Shown in pieces: positions 35,955 through 48,881 of a stretch of DNA of 64,000 bases. The stretch lies in NCBI RefSeq assembly GCF_007655135.1, contig NC_045127.1, forward strand, positions 15,571,001 to 15,635,000, given 5' to 3'. Each line of letters starts with the position of its first letter. Positions within the stretch are counted from its first letter, which is position 1. Source of the DNA: Punica granatum (lineage: Eukaryota > Streptophyta > Magnoliopsida > Myrtales > Lythraceae). Below the pieces are notes generated by a model. It was not told where the DNA came from. It made no database searches and saw only the letters and a program-made list of their open reading frames with translations. The position numbers and the translations under genes were made by a program.

Positions 35955-38545
35955 ATGGATAAGTATCTTATAAAGAAGAAATCAACCACAGAAGAAACAT
36001 TAACGACTGGAGCAAATAATGACGTCTCAAAAAGAAGACAAGTGGAAATCAATTTGGAAGATCTCTCTTCGGATCACGGGCTTAGGAAAAAAATTTCTGA
36101 TTATCATCCTAATGATCGTGATAGAATTAGAAGGCATTATTTGCAACAAGGTCCATGTCAACCGAAAGGACACGGTTTTCCTCAAAAGAAATTTGGAAAT
36201 ATATTTCGGCGCTTTAATCCAAAATGGTTTGAGGAGCATAAAAATTGGCTAGAATATAGTATTGCGAAAGATGCCTCCTTTTGTTTGTGTTGCTATCTTT
36301 ATAGGCCGGACATTGGAGCGCAAGCAAGTGGTAAAGTATTTGTGTCGGAAGGATATACAAATTGGAAGAAAAAAAGAAAAATTCAATGAGCATGTTGGAG
36401 GTCCGAATAGTGCTCATAACAAAGCTTGGAGAAGATACGAAGATTTGATGAATCAACAGCAACATATCAAATTTGCTTTTGAAAAGCAATTAGAACAAGC
36501 ACGTAAAGATTATCGGCTTCGTCTGACTGCTTCACTTGACTGCACTCGTTTTCTTCTATCTCAAGACTTGGCATTTCGTGGCCGCAATGAAGCAGAAGAA
36601 TCGCATAATCAAGGCAACTTTCTTTAGCTCCTCTATTTTCTTGCTAGTAACAATGACGCTATAAAAAATGTTGTCTTGAATAATGCTCCAAGAAATATGA
36701 AAATGATATCCCCTGATATTCAGAAGGATCTTATCCGTGCTTGCGCTATGGCGACCACTAATGCTATTCTCCATGAGCTAGGGGATGAATTCTTTGCTAT
36801 TTTACTTAATGAATCTCATGATGTTTTTGGTCAAGGAACAAATGGCGGTTGCTCTAAGATTTGTTAATTCGAAAGGGTGTGTTGTTGAGCGTTTTCGTGG
36901 CATTGTTCATGTTAGTGACACTACTGCTTCCTCACTAAAAGCGGCTATTCAGCTTCTTTTTCTGAAGCATAATTTGAACTTGTCTAAAGTGCGGGAGCAA
37001 GGCTATGATGGGACAAGTAATATGCGAGGGGAATTTAATGGACTCAAAACTTTGATCATGCAAGATAATTCTTCTGCTTTTTATGTTCATTGTTTTGCTC
37101 ATCAACTTCAACTAGCTCTTGTTACTGTGGCAAAAAAGAAATCGCAAGTTGCTGCATTTTTCAACTCGGTGACTATTATAACTACTCTTGTTGGAGCTTC
37201 ATGCGAGCGTAGAGATCTTTTTCGAGAGAAGCAACAAAACAGAGTCTTGGAAGCATTTGAAATTGGTGAATGCTCAATGGGTAAAGGTTCAAATCAAGAG
37301 AGAAGCCTTCAAAGAGGAGGTGATACCCGTTGGGGATCTCATTATTAGTCATTGATAAGTTTGGTTGTCATGTTCTCATCGGTTATGGAAGTTCTCAAAA
37401 TCATTGAGAAAGATGGCTAAGTGTAGATCAAAGAGGTGAAGCATTTTCTTATTGAGTGTTATGCCAACTTTTGAATTTGTGTTCATCTTGCACTTGATGA
37501 AAAATATTTTGGGAATCACGAATGAGTTATCTCTAGCATTACAAAGGAAAGATTAAGATATTGTGAATGCTATTGTTTTGATTGAAGTGGCAAAGCAACG
37601 TTTGCAAGATATGTGGGATGAAGGATGAGACTATTTGATGAGTGAAGTATCTATATTTTCTGATATAAATGATATTGATATCATAAATATGAATGAAATG
37701 TATGTGGCTCCAGGACGATGGGACAAGTAATATGCGAGGGGAATTTAATGGACTCAAAACTTTGATCATGCAAGATAATTCTTCTGCTTTTTATGTTCAT
37801 TGTTTTGCTCATCAACTTCAACTAGCTCTTGTTACTGTGGCAAAAAAGAAATCGCAAGTTGCTGCATTTTTCAACTCAGTAACTATTATAACTACTCTTA
37901 TTGGAGCTTCATGCAAGCGTAGAGATCTTCTTCGAGAGAAGCAACAAAACAGAGTCTTGGAAGCATTTGAAATTGGTGAATGCTCAATGGGTAAAGGTTC
38001 AAATCAAGAGAGAAGCCTTCAAAGAGGAGGTGATACACGTTGGGGATCTCATTATCAGTCATTGATAAGTTTGGTTGTCATGTTCTCATCGGTTATGGAA
38101 GTTCTCCAAATCATTGAGAAATATGGCTAAGTGTAGATCAAAGAGGTGAAGCATTTTCCTTATTGAGTGTTATGTCAACTTTTGAATTTGTGTTCATCTT
38201 GCACTTGATGAAAAATATTTTGGGAATCACGAGTGAGTTATCTCTAGCATTACAAAGGTAAGATATTGTGAATGCTATTGTTTTGATTGAAGTGGCAAAG
38301 CAACGTTTGCAAGATATGTGGGATGAATGATGAGACTATTTGATGAGTTAAGTATCTATATTTTCTGACACAAATGACATTGATATCATAAATATGAATG
38401 AAATGTATGTGGCTCCAGGACGATGAGACAAGTAATATGTGAGGGGAATTTAATGGACTCAAAACTTTGATCATGCAAGATAATTCTTCTGCTTATTATG
38501 TTCATTGTTTTGCTCATCAACTTCAACAAGCTCTTGTTACTGTGG
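35955..38545 (+). pseudogene. hAT transposase, N-terminal and central part (TTF-type zinc finger, ZMYM1-like)
   Basis: From ATG at 35955: MDKYLIKKKSTTEETL, then the TTF-type finger region (DYHPNDRDRIRRHYLQQGPC, KWFEEHKNWLEYSIAKDASF, CLCCYL). After a shift near 36375 it continues KEHV-like sequence NEHVGGPNSAHNKAW, LNASIDC-like TASLDCTRFLL, a nonsense TAG at 36625 (NQGNFL*LLYFLA), SPDIQKDLIRACAMATTNAI, a shift near 36835, then the RNase H-fold part (DTTASSLKAAIQLLFLKH, GYDGTSNMRGEFNGLKTL, YVHCFAHQLQLALV, RGGDTRWGSHY). This matches plant hAT proteins annotated as zinc finger MYM-type protein 1-like. At least two frameshifts and two nonsense changes mean it is inactive. The segment from 37007 is tandemly repeated. 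Confidence 0.85.
37007..38545 (+). repeat. Tandem triplication inside the transposase
   Basis: Copy 1 37007-37716 (710 bp), copy 2 37717-38421 (705 bp), copy 3 from 38422, cut at 38545 by element 2 and resuming at 57959 to about 58542. Each copy starts GATGGGACAAGTAATATG (GATGAGAC in copy 3). The duplication junction GGACGATGGGAC joins GGACGATTGCG (native downstream, 58540) to CTATGATGGGAC (native upstream, 37003), sharing GAT. Confidence 0.88.
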
Positions 38546-41500
38546 TGTACGGACCTGAATGTGGACTCTCGTCGGGGCCTGCATTGCGCGCTTTTGGATC
38601 GTGCGGCTTGGGAGTGTCCACCTTCCCGTGGGGACGCGTGACGGACACGCGTGAGAGAAGGAGTCGCCACTTATCATTTTACGACCCGAAGGTCGATGGC
38701 GGATAAGTTACCGGGTCTAGGGGTATGGAACACCTAGTTTGTTGTTAAGGTATTGATCTGTGCGGAACCGGAAAATCCGTGTTCTGGGGTTCATGTTACG
38801 TGCGGGCCTATATCCCGCACGCCCTTTCGGTACTCTGGTTTGCTAGGCTTGCATTTTGTTTTATTTACCGCATGAATTAGGGTGCACTCGACTCACAGGT
38901 TTTGACACCGTAACTTCGATGAATTAAACGATGTCAGTGGAGAAGCCGAGAGAGAAGTAAACCCGTGTGTCGGGGAATTGGTTCACAATCTTGCGTTACA
39001 GTTCATCGAACCATGGAGGTTGAATCCCTGCGTGAACCAGAACCGCGAGTTCTTGGATTTACTTGTATCTGGGCAAGCATTAGACCGATTCGATTAATTC
39101 GACTCTCGGACCATTCGCTCACCAACTGGAATTCCTACATAATAAATGTACAAAATAAAATCCTTACAATGCTCTCGAAAACAATAAATACAAATTACAA
39201 ATGGCCGAATTCCAATCGACTCGCGTTCGGTTATTATTCCACTCTAACTTACCGTGAGTTTAGGGAAAAAGACCGAAGAACTGAAATTCAATGGACGCTC
39301 TCACTGAATAGGGCGTTGGACCCTGTGAGTATTGATTAGGGTGTTGAACCCTGTGACCGATGATTAGAGCGTTGAACCCTAATATTATTCGGCCTAGGGA
39401 TCAAGCTCGACCCGCATGGCAAACATGTGCGGAAAGATAACACGTAGCAGGTAAATAACAGACAAGGTGTTTGTTATTATCGAGTGTACGTGTTTTAACA
39501 AGTTGTTAATCCGGGGTATCTTGGCATGCAAATCCTACCCTAGACAAACAAGCACGTGCCAATGTTTTAGCATTTGGCTTTATTTTGAAAACTTGACAAA
39601 GAGAGTCAAATCTCATGTGTGTGGATTGCTTTTACAGTTGTTCTGTATTGTGACACTGAATTTCCAATGAATTAGCCAAACTCGTGTTTTGACTCTAGAT
39701 TTGGAATCTGGAATTCCTCCTAACCATTATCTAGTGTTTGGTTAGGTCGAGTGAAAGGTTAATCAGCATTTTGCATGTTTTCTGACAGAGATTACCGTTC
39801 TAGTTACCGAGTCTATGTTAGGATGACAGAAACTCATCAATTAGATAAGAAAAGGCTATGCAGATGAACCTGCACCTGAACAGGTAGCCCGTTCTTATCT
39901 CGTACTGTAGTGTTTCTGTCATGCTAACCTTAAGGGTGTCGCTGAATTGTGAAAAGACGATTTTGCCCTTTAATAGAAAATTGTTTTCAGAAAAGGGGAA
40001 ACATCGCAGTGCAGGCCACCTCGGCCTATAGCCGGTGTCGACCAATTCCATGGATCTTCCAGGGTTGTGCAAGAACCCCGAAAAAGCCAAAGAACCAGTC
40101 GATCTGCTCGGAAGTGATCTAGAAAGATCTTCTGTATCCTAACCTGAGTTACTTGGAATCAGGTAAAAACTCAAGTTGAAATATAGAAGCCCTTTTCAGA
40201 CGTCCATGCTACATCGGACCGCGCGTTTCGGGTTTGAAATTGATAAGTTTGAAAACGGCACCAACGTCATTTGACAATTCATCGACGAGTTATCAGTTAA
40301 TGGCCAATTCGTGTAAACTTTATCAGTGTGAAGTGGGTTTAATCATGTAAGCGTCCCGATTGACCCGTTTGTGGAATTAATGCTTAAGGGTTGTGCCGAA
40401 TGCATTAATTGTGAAAACGATTCGTGACTTGAAGACCAAGACGATTCCATAAGGATCGAGGATAATTTGGTCCAATGACCGAAACTACCCTCGTAACCGA
40501 ATGGACCCGAATGAGTCATCGATACCCGAATCCATGCATGCTTTGTTTTGAAAAGACATTTTCATGCGATATTACGACGATAATGTAAATTGCAAATTAC
40601 ACGAAAGCCGAGAACGGACTCAAAACGGAAAGAGGAAGCCTCATGCAACCCGTACGAGTCTAAGAGGCTCTCGGTTACTTCTCTTTGGAGATAGCCGAGA
40701 GGGCTTATGCCCGAATGGGGTTCCACGAGTTTCCCCGTCTCGTTTCGAATCATTTCTCGCATGCTTAAATGAGAGACATGATAAACGACACGATTAAACG
40801 AAAGTCGGTATTGCCATGATTTGAATAACGCATTCGAACATGCAAACATGCACAAACAAGTTATTTAATGAATCGATAAAACAATACCGACTTCGTGCAC
40901 GTAAGAAAACACGAGAAAACTCGGGAATCAAGCTTGGATCGGGCTAAGAAGGCCGATCTTAACCCGAGGAAAGCAAGCCAAGCCTCGGTCACCTCTTCTT
41001 GAGGCAAACCCGAGAGCTCTTTTGCTTATTTCGGGTCGGGAAGGTCTTCCAAGGGTCGATCCAAACGTTTCCCGACATGCTAACATGTTAATCGAGGATA
41101 AACATGCTTTGCGCACCATATTACTCCATAGCCATGCAAATAATGTAAAAAGCCCTAACTCCTCTAAGTCAAGAGTGATTTACCTAGCCTCGGGATACGA
41201 GGAAAGAGTCGGGGAAGTGTTCGAGAGTCGGGTGACTCGGTAGAACGCTTGGAAGGATGCTCGAGTGCAAAGGATGCACGTTCGGGGAGCTAGGTGCATG
41301 GAGAGTGCGACTAGAGTGCACGGGAGGCGCGCGGGGCGCGCGGACGTGCAGGCGTGCTCGCGGGGCGTGCGGGCGTGCGGGCGTGCTTGGGGCACGTGGC
41401 GTGCGCGTGGGGCGTGCGGGTGTGCGCGCGGCTGGCGCTGGCGTGTCACTATTCACCCGAGAGTAGCGATTTCACCCGAAATGCACTATTTGACCTGAAA

Positions 41501-43530
41501 CAATAATTTAAAGACTTCAAATGGAAAAACCAACTTCACCAATGAACTCCATGGGTCCAAAATGAGTGGGATATGGAGTTTGGGAAATTTTGAAGTTAAG
41601 TCGGGATGATGAACACCAGCTTCCGACTTAAGAACTTCGTGTTTTGCTTGATGTTTTCTTTTCTATTTTTTTTTTGGATGAAGCTTGCTGGTTCTTGGCT
41701 GCTCTTAGCTATGGAGTTTGAGAGGATTTTAGAGGGAGAAAGCTAGTGAGAAGTGTGCAAGAGGAGAAGTCATTATCTTAATCACTTTTAGGCCATTTAT
41801 AGGCAAAGCTAATGACACAATTAGCAAAAGCAAGTGCTCTTAACCCCCATGCTTAGCAAATTTCGGTTTGATTAAGAAAATATCAAGCCTCATCCTCTTC
41901 CATTGCATTAATGAAGAAGAGATAAGCATTGATGAGCATTGATGAAGATGGAGTGTTGTCTTCAAATTGTAGGCTTGATATTTTTCTAAGAGGATGCAAG
42001 TTGCATGGAGAAAATGACAAGGAGATGAGGATGAATGTGGACCACGCAATCTTGATGAAGAAGAGCCAAGAAGCTTTGATGAGCATTGAGTGTTGTCTTC
42101 AACCTCTCCAAGATATTTTGGCTAAGAGAGGGCAAGTTTGCTTCTTGCATTGAAGAGGAAGAAGAAGCTTCTAGAGCATAGGGTGACTCATCTTGGGTAG
42201 CCCGTGGGTCCCACGACCGAAGAGGAGAAACCGGGAAAAAGCTCGAGTCTCGATTGATCGCGCATTCGAGGCTCGTGGTTTGAACCGAATGTTGAATTAT
42301 CGGTATACGCGAGGAAACGGGTTTAAAGAGTCCGAGATTGGCATTTTTCGTGAGAAATTGCCAAATGTCTGTATGAGGCTCGGAAGCCGGTTTTGCTCCT
42401 TTTATGCATTCAGAGCGAGGTTGCCCACTTCTGACAGCATATCTTGTATCTGCATCCCACGTCGGTCATTTTGACATAAATTGTCAAATTACGTGAGCAC
42501 TTGACCCTTAAACGGTAATGCAAAATATGGAGCCGGAGATGTCCTAGGAGGCCGAAACTGGATTTCTCATATTGCTTTTTGAGTTTCTTGGGCGATCTGG
42601 AGATCACTGTGATCTCTGTTTGTCGAGATTGGGCCTCTAAGGATATGAAAAGTGCATTTGAGACCCTTAAAGCACTGCTCGGGGGGTCTAGATGAGTTGT
42701 GTGATTCATTCCGACGACTCCATATTGAGCCTTGAGAAGGCTAGCATTGTGTAACGTAAGCATTCGGCATCAAGTTTCCCCAAAGAGGACCTCCGGATAT
42801 GGATCTTCACTGAAAATGGCCTTTTGTGCTCCTCGGAGGTTACTCGGGAAACCGTAAAGGGTTTTGCTGTCTGTTTTGCCCAATTGCGAATGTCCGCTGG
42901 AGTTTTCAGGGCAATGTAGTGTGAACTTCGTTTGCCGTAATTCCATCAGACTAGTCTCCGGTTACGCTCTTCCGAAGAAGGGTATGCCCGTTTTGTCGCT
43001 CAGAAGTCATTTAGGGTGTTTGTATGGCTTCCGAAAGACAATCTGAAGCTCTGCACGTGCTCTGTAAGATTGTGGGGCATGGCCGCATCTGATATTTGGA
43101 ATTAACTTTTCTCCGAGAAACCGGCATTTTTGGACTTCCACTAAAAAGTTGTCTGTATACAGAAAGTTGTTCTGTATAGAGCAGATGATTTGCAAAATGC
43201 CTTTGGGGACACTTTTCATCTGTTTGGCATTGGAGTGGATTTTTGGAGTCTAATATTGGCTATCTTCCGATGATCGAGCGAACTATCGGAAAATAAAATT
43301 GTCCGCCGCGTGATATACTGAAAATGCCGGTTTTGGATATTGCTAAGCTCTCTAGTCACTCTATTGCTCCTTGATGACCCCTGGAGTCCTTCTGTCATAT
43401 GCATGTGTCATTTGTTTGATTTTGTTGACTTGAGAATGAATAGTGATTTCTCGCTCTGTGGAGCCTTCTTCTGTAATAACGCTCAAGTCGTAGCATTGTT
43501 TGACTTGTGGACCAAAATGGGGTGTTGACA
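38546..43530 (-). repeat. 3' LTR of element 2 (4985 bp)
   Basis: TGTACGGACC...GGTGTTGACA. Differs from the other LTR by roughly 10 changes in the first 300 bases by eye, so it is younger-looking than element 1's LTRs. Holds a GC-rich minisatellite at about 41320-41450 (GCGTGCGGGC units) and imperfect 130-bp duplicated blocks at about 41910-42150. Confidence 0.88.
41320..41450. repeat. GC-rich minisatellite in the LTR
   Basis: Irregular GCGTGCGGGC / GGGGCGTGCG units. The matching block in the other LTR (about 51713-51835) has a different unit arrangement, so it changed after insertion. Overlapping Arg/Pro/Ala-rich open frames are composition artefacts. Confidence 0.75.
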
Positions 43531-43546
43531 GTTTGCCCCTCTTTGG
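43531..43546 (-). other. Polypurine tract of element 2
   Basis: Minus strand CCAAAGAGGGGCAAAC immediately before TGTCAACACC, the LTR start. Confidence 0.65.
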
Positions 43547-43869
43547 CTGGATGCTCTGATAGAGGATTCGGCCAAAGATATAGGAGAACCCTGTTTTGGT
43601 CATGATGTCCAATATGGCTTCTCCCAAGACTGTCTTCCTTTTTTCTTTGAATATGTGGGAAATTTCGTACCTAAATGCGAAGGAACAAAAACGAAATAAG
43701 GCATAAGCGAGTCTTGCAATAAATAGGAAGGTGCATAAAGGAAATGCATGTCAAAATGTGAAATGGGCTTAATGAAAAATGCGAAGCTTAGAGAAAAGTG
43801 TGAATTTTGACAAAAAGAGTTGAATTTGATGAAAAGTGCGGAGCTTAATGAAAGTTGTGTTAAGTGAGT

Positions 43870-44645
43870 GTGGAACCCTAAAAGCAATAAATGTGGGGTG
43901 CGTAACCCGAAAACGGTAAATGTTGGGTGTGTAACCCGAAAGCAGTAAATGTTGGGGTATAACCCAAAACAGTAAATGTGTGGGTGTGAAACCCGAAAGC
44001 AGTAAATGTGTGGGTGTGAAACCCGAAAGCAGTAAATGTTGGGTGTGTAACCCGTGTGGGTGTGAAACCCGAAAGCAGTAAATGTTGGGTGTGTAACCCG
44101 TGTGGGTGTGAAACCCGAAAGCAGTAAATGTTGGGTGTGTAACCCGTGTGGGTGTGAAACCCGAAAGCAGTAAATGTTGGGTGTGTAACCCGTGTGGGTG
44201 TGAAACCCGAAAGCAGTAACTGTTGGGTGTGTAACCCGTGTGGGTGTGAAACCCGAAAGCAGTAACTGTTGGGTGTGTAACCCGTGTGGGTGTGAAACTC
44301 GAAAGCAGTAAATGTTGGGTGTGTAACCCGTGTGGGTGTGAAACCCGAAAGCAGTAACTGTTGGGTGTGAAACCCGAAAGCAGTAACTGTTGGGTGTGTA
44401 ACCTGCGTGGGTGTGTAACCCGAAAGCGGTAAATGTTGGGTGTGTAACCCGTGTGGGTGTGAAACCCGAAAGCAGTAAATGTTGGGTGTGAAACACGTGT
44501 GGGTGTGTAACTCGAAAGCAGTAAATGTTGGGTGTGTAACCCGTGTGGGTATGAAACCCGAAAGCAGTAAATGTGTGGGTGTGTAACCCGAAAGCAGTAA
44601 ATGTTGGGTGTGTAACCCGAAAGCAGTAAAGCGGGTGTGAAACCC
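43870..44645. repeat. Hairpin-plus-linker tandem array 2a
   Basis: Simple units GGGTGTGTAACCC-G-AAAGCAGTAAATGTT and compound units of about 49 bp with two inverted repeats in a row (GGGTGTGTAACCC, then GTGT, then GGGTGTGAAACCC, then the linker). Same linker as in element 1. Position next to the 3' LTR is the same as in element 1. Confidence 0.9.
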
Positions 44646-47195
44646 TGGCTGCAGTGATGTGGGATTTTGCTTTGCAGGATGCCGTGTGCTGAGAGACTCG
44701 AGCTCTAGGGTGGAGCGCCTACATATCCCGAGTGTTCCGGAATCAGAGTCCGTCGTAGTTTTTGCGTGCTTGTGGTACCTGTAATCCTAGTATTATTAGT
44801 AAATCATGTGAGAAATACCAACATGAGATAGACACAGATAAACAGTAAAAAGAGCGTCATTGTGATGCACAGATCTTCAGTTTCGGGGTCGCTTGAGCAA
44901 CCCATGAAGAATTTTTCTCCCGTTCTCGGAGGCCTAGATACGAGCCTCCAGGGGCCCCCGTTAGACATGCATGGGCATATCGAGACTTCCTCGACGATGC
45001 CCTGACAGTTCTATTATTTGTTCGACACGCCCGTCGGCTTTGAACCCTTCTCAATAGGGTACCGTAGGGCGGCTGCATTTGCAACCTGCTTGTGGATTTC
45101 TGTTCAGATTCGGTCTAACTCGGTCTGACCATTTCCAAAGCATTATGACTAGACCCCGGAAAGGAATGTCTGGGATTTCGGCTTTGTGGTAGTCTATTGA
45201 AGGATTTGAAGTTATGCAAAGACAAAGAGAAAAGAGAAAGCTTGGGAAGCACGTTGCCCCAAGCTAAAAGGATACACGGATTCCGCTTGCAGCGAGATGT
45301 ACCCCCATTTTCCTTCGTCCTTCTGTTGTGTAGGCTGTACCGAACTGCTTGGACGGCGTATTCAGTTACCTACTGTGCTTGATGAAGGTTTCCTCTTGGA
45401 CGGTTGAATGGTATTGGAGAGCCGATCGGGGATCGTGTTTGAATAGATAACCTGACCACTTCCTTTGGGATCCCTTGTCCACATGATATGTGAGAGACTA
45501 GGGGGCAATTTTATCTATCTCTCGTTTTGCTTTCCTTTTGCTACGGTCACCCACCTCGGGGCCGCACCTCTCAACCTAAAGGGGAAGAACTCTCCTTTTG
45601 CCACGACCACCCCCAAAGGGTTTCCGGTCGTGCCTCTCTTTTACCCTAACTTTTGCCTAGGCCGCCCCGAAAAGGGATTTTCAACCTAGCAGGCTCGATT
45701 CTTTTATCTCTCGAGTTTACAAGGGCAAAGGGTTCGAAGGATTCAACCTCCGAGTGCATTGTTTTATGTCTCCGTCGAGGAGTTGTGTCTGCTGCTCCCC
45801 TTTTGTTGGGGTTTGTTAACTTCTCTGGATTGGCGGCGCCGGTGCTCTTGATGAATCTCGGCAGTGCCTTGTTTTGTTCATTGGCGGGTTTTTCCAGCGT
45901 CTTTTCTCTCTCTCTTCATTGGCGGGTTTTTTTCCGCTTCTTTTCGCTCTTTTTTTTTTTTGCAGTTGGGGTTTGTTTTGTGCTCCGTGTCTTTGTTTGA
46001 AACTCCTCGACTTTGCATCGCCGAGGCCACTTTGGTGCGCTTCGCCTCATGGAGACTCGTTGCATGTTGCTAGCCCTATTTTGTGTGGACCGGCTTTCTT
46101 GGAAGTTTGACTCTCGTGCACTCGAAAGCTGAACTTCGTGTCATTTGCCCGTGCAAGCGTTACATGTGAATTTCCCTGTTGTCTAGGAAAAGAAAATGTC
46201 AAATTGCCCAGTGAATAGGGAACCGAGGTTGCCCCGGTGTGAATGTTGATCGGGGATGCCCCGGTCTTCATTTTATGGAAGTGGCATGTGGCAGGCGCCT
46301 TGTGCGATGTCTCCAATCATCTCTTGTTGTTCTTTGCAGTACGTGCCTCTTGGAGGGTGTACGCTACTGAAGTCACTGGATGTTCAAGGAAGACGATTGC
46401 ATAAATGCCGAGTGATTCGTTCGATTGTCCTCGTCTTCGACTTCATAGGGGGTACCTCATCGTCGAACACCTCCCTCGTCAAAGTATAAGGAAAAGGTCC
46501 GAGACAAGTTCTCGGGGAAGCGTGAACTCGCGCATCGCTCTTCGCTTGTGGTCAATGTGCCCTTGTGAAGGATGACAAAGAAGACAATGCATTAGGCGAT
46601 TATGCGGGGGGATATGTGGTAAGAAATATGGGGTGGACCCATGGGAAAATCCCTTTTGTCCCACACGCGACCCATGGGGTGTCGTGTGTGGATGACATTT
46701 GTTTCCGAGAATCTAGTCATCTCCACTCTGGAGTGGTTAGACCGTGACTGAGGTCACATAAGCATATTTTCCCTAATTGTGAGTAGGCCTGCGCAGCCGT
46801 CCTAGGGAAGGCTCGAGGAGCCGGGTCCCATGAGGACAGGTGAGTCGAACAGGTCCAACAGAACTAATAGGGCGTCTTTGAGACTATCCTAATGCTCCAT
46901 TGAAGGATTTGTTCATGTCGGGAACCCATTTGTGGGAATGCATTTGAATGAAAGCAACAGAGAGTTTAAAGGAAACTGCGCGTGTTGCCCTAGTGTTTAG
47001 TCGGCGACCACAATGGAGGTGGATGAGATCCATTCTTTGATCGGAGGCATGACCGTGCTGGTCTGCGATCGAGAGTTGGGTCATGCTCTGTTTGTGGAGC
47101 TGTCACTTTCGGTCTTTGCAGTGGAAGGATTAGACTTGCTCCTCGGAGTATCGCTTGGATGAATTTGAATCCAAGTCGATTTTGGATTTCAGATG
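44646..47195 (-). other. Non-coding interior of element 2
   Basis: Collinear with 25560-27790 of element 1. No conserved protein seen on either strand. Confidence 0.6.
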
Positions 47196-47500
47196 AGCCT
47201 GAAAGCAGTAAATGCGAGGTGTCAAAAACCTGAAAGCAGTAAATGCCGGGCCGAAGCCCAAAAGCAGTAAATGCTGGGCCGGGGCCCGAAAGCAGTAACT
47301 GCAGGACCGAGGCCCGATGCAGTAAATGCGGGGTCGAAGCCCAAAAGTGGGGCCGAAGCTTGATGAGTGGCCGAAGCCCAAAAGTGGGGCCAAAGCCCGA
47401 TGCGGGGCCAAAGCCCAATGCAGTAAATGCGGGGCCGGAGCCCGATGCAGGGCCGGAGCCCGATGTAGGGCCGGAGCCCAATGCAATAAATGCGGGGTCG
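47196..47500. repeat. Hairpin-plus-linker tandem array 2b
   Basis: Units pair GGGC...GCCC (GGGCCGAAGCCC, GGGCCGGAGCCC) followed by the linker AAAAGCAGTAAATGC, or a shortened GATGCAG form. It is absent at the equivalent place in element 1 (about 27960), but its right flank GATAGGAAAGTGCAAGAAATG is the flank of element 1's array. Confidence 0.85.
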
Positions 47501-48864
47501 ATAGGAAAGTGCAAGAAATGTGAAAGCAAAGGTCAATGCTGGGGAATAGCGCAGGGCGCTGCAAGGCGGTGACGCTAATTTGTTTGCGGTATTGCTCTGT
47601 GGAGCAAGGATGAGGACTTAGTGTTGAAATCCTAAGGAGGTGGATGAGAGACGTTTGTTGTCTCAATTGTGGTCGCTCAATATTCAGGCTGTCTTCTTGT
47701 TGAGAATTTCCTATAATGGGAAAAGAAAACAATGAAGGAGCATGAACTGTTTAGGATTTCAATGCAAGAGTGTAGGGAAGCGAACTGGCCTGGTAGATGT
47801 CGTGCGAGCACACCGAGAGACATGCATTAATACGTTGATCAGGCATGTTTGAGTTGGTGTGAACATACTTGGACATGTGTGAGGCACGCTTGATCATTAG
47901 TAGATGCGTGGGGTCACGCGGAGGGATGTGCGTCCGATCACGCGGTGACACTCTTTGTTAGGAAGAAGTTAGTGTTGGTTAACTTCGCCTGGGAAGGTTA
48001 ATCGGCCCTCGGGCCACAGTTCGTCTTGCCGTGGAGAAGGGTGAAGGTCGCGAGTGGCCTGCCCGCTAAAGTGGGCACGACTCGCCTGTCGTGTGGGGTG
48101 GGTGACCGGGATGGGACTCGACTTCTGGTCATAGCACATCTCGCTATGGAGAAGTGAAGACCGCGGGTGGTCTACCCGCGAAGATTGGCACAACTCGCCT
48201 GTCGTGCGAGGACATGGTAGTTGCTGTGCAAACATCGGATGCAGGCAATGTATGAATTTTCAAAAGCTAATGCCGTTGCATTGATTTGATTCAAGTTCCC
48301 AAATTTACAAAGATGGTTCATTTGAAAAAGGGAACTTAAGCAATAAACCAATGCAATATCCTAGTTTGTTTGAAAACATGCATGCAGTGTAGAAAAGTAA
48401 AGTATAACTGTATCTGTTACAATGTACATCGCTCATTATAGAAAAACAACAAAAGGCCCGCCTAAAAGAAAAACTACGAGCCGACTCAAAGACTGAACTT
48501 TGGGTCGGTTGGCAGCATGAGGTTTGTTTTGGTCCAGCATGACGGTCCCTGTTTATGCATGGTTTCAGTGTTCTACTGGGAAAACCACTAAGTAGGGATG
48601 GGGGCTCCCGATTCAAGGGTGTCAATTCCTTGAAATCGGGCGAGAATCTTTTCAAGGCCTAAGCGACAGTCGAACCGCGCGCCGTACCCCTACTTCGAAC
48701 CCCTGTCTAACCAAGATTCCTAGATTGCCGCTCGTGGGATTTTAAGCGTGGTACCTAAATCCACTAGAATGATGCAATGCGAGTGCAGAAAAGTAAATGT
48801 ACGGAAAGCGATAAATAAACATGCAAGCAAGCAAACGGATCGAGCCTGAACCCACTAAGAAATC
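47501..48864 (-). other. 5' internal region of element 2
   Basis: Where element 1 has ORF1, this element has only short spacer DNA. It includes an imperfect duplication at about 48010-48210 (GGAGAAG...ACTCGCCTGTCGTG twice). No coding signal. Confidence 0.5.
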
Positions 48865-48881
48865 CCCAGTGGAGTCGCCAA
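48865..48881 (-). other. Primer-binding site of element 2
   Basis: Minus strand TGGCGACTCCACTGGGG, three bases (GCT) from the LTR end, identical to element 1's. tRNA-Arg type. Confidence 0.7.

Noticed and set aside
41180..41500. Arg/Pro/Ala-rich frames in the GC-rich LTR block (also 51574-51900)
   Set aside because: Open in several frames on both strands because of the GC-rich minisatellite; no start context or family.
43600..44496. 298-codon minus frame with 'GFTPTRVTHPTFTAF' repeats
   Set aside because: Same reason: translation of array 2a.
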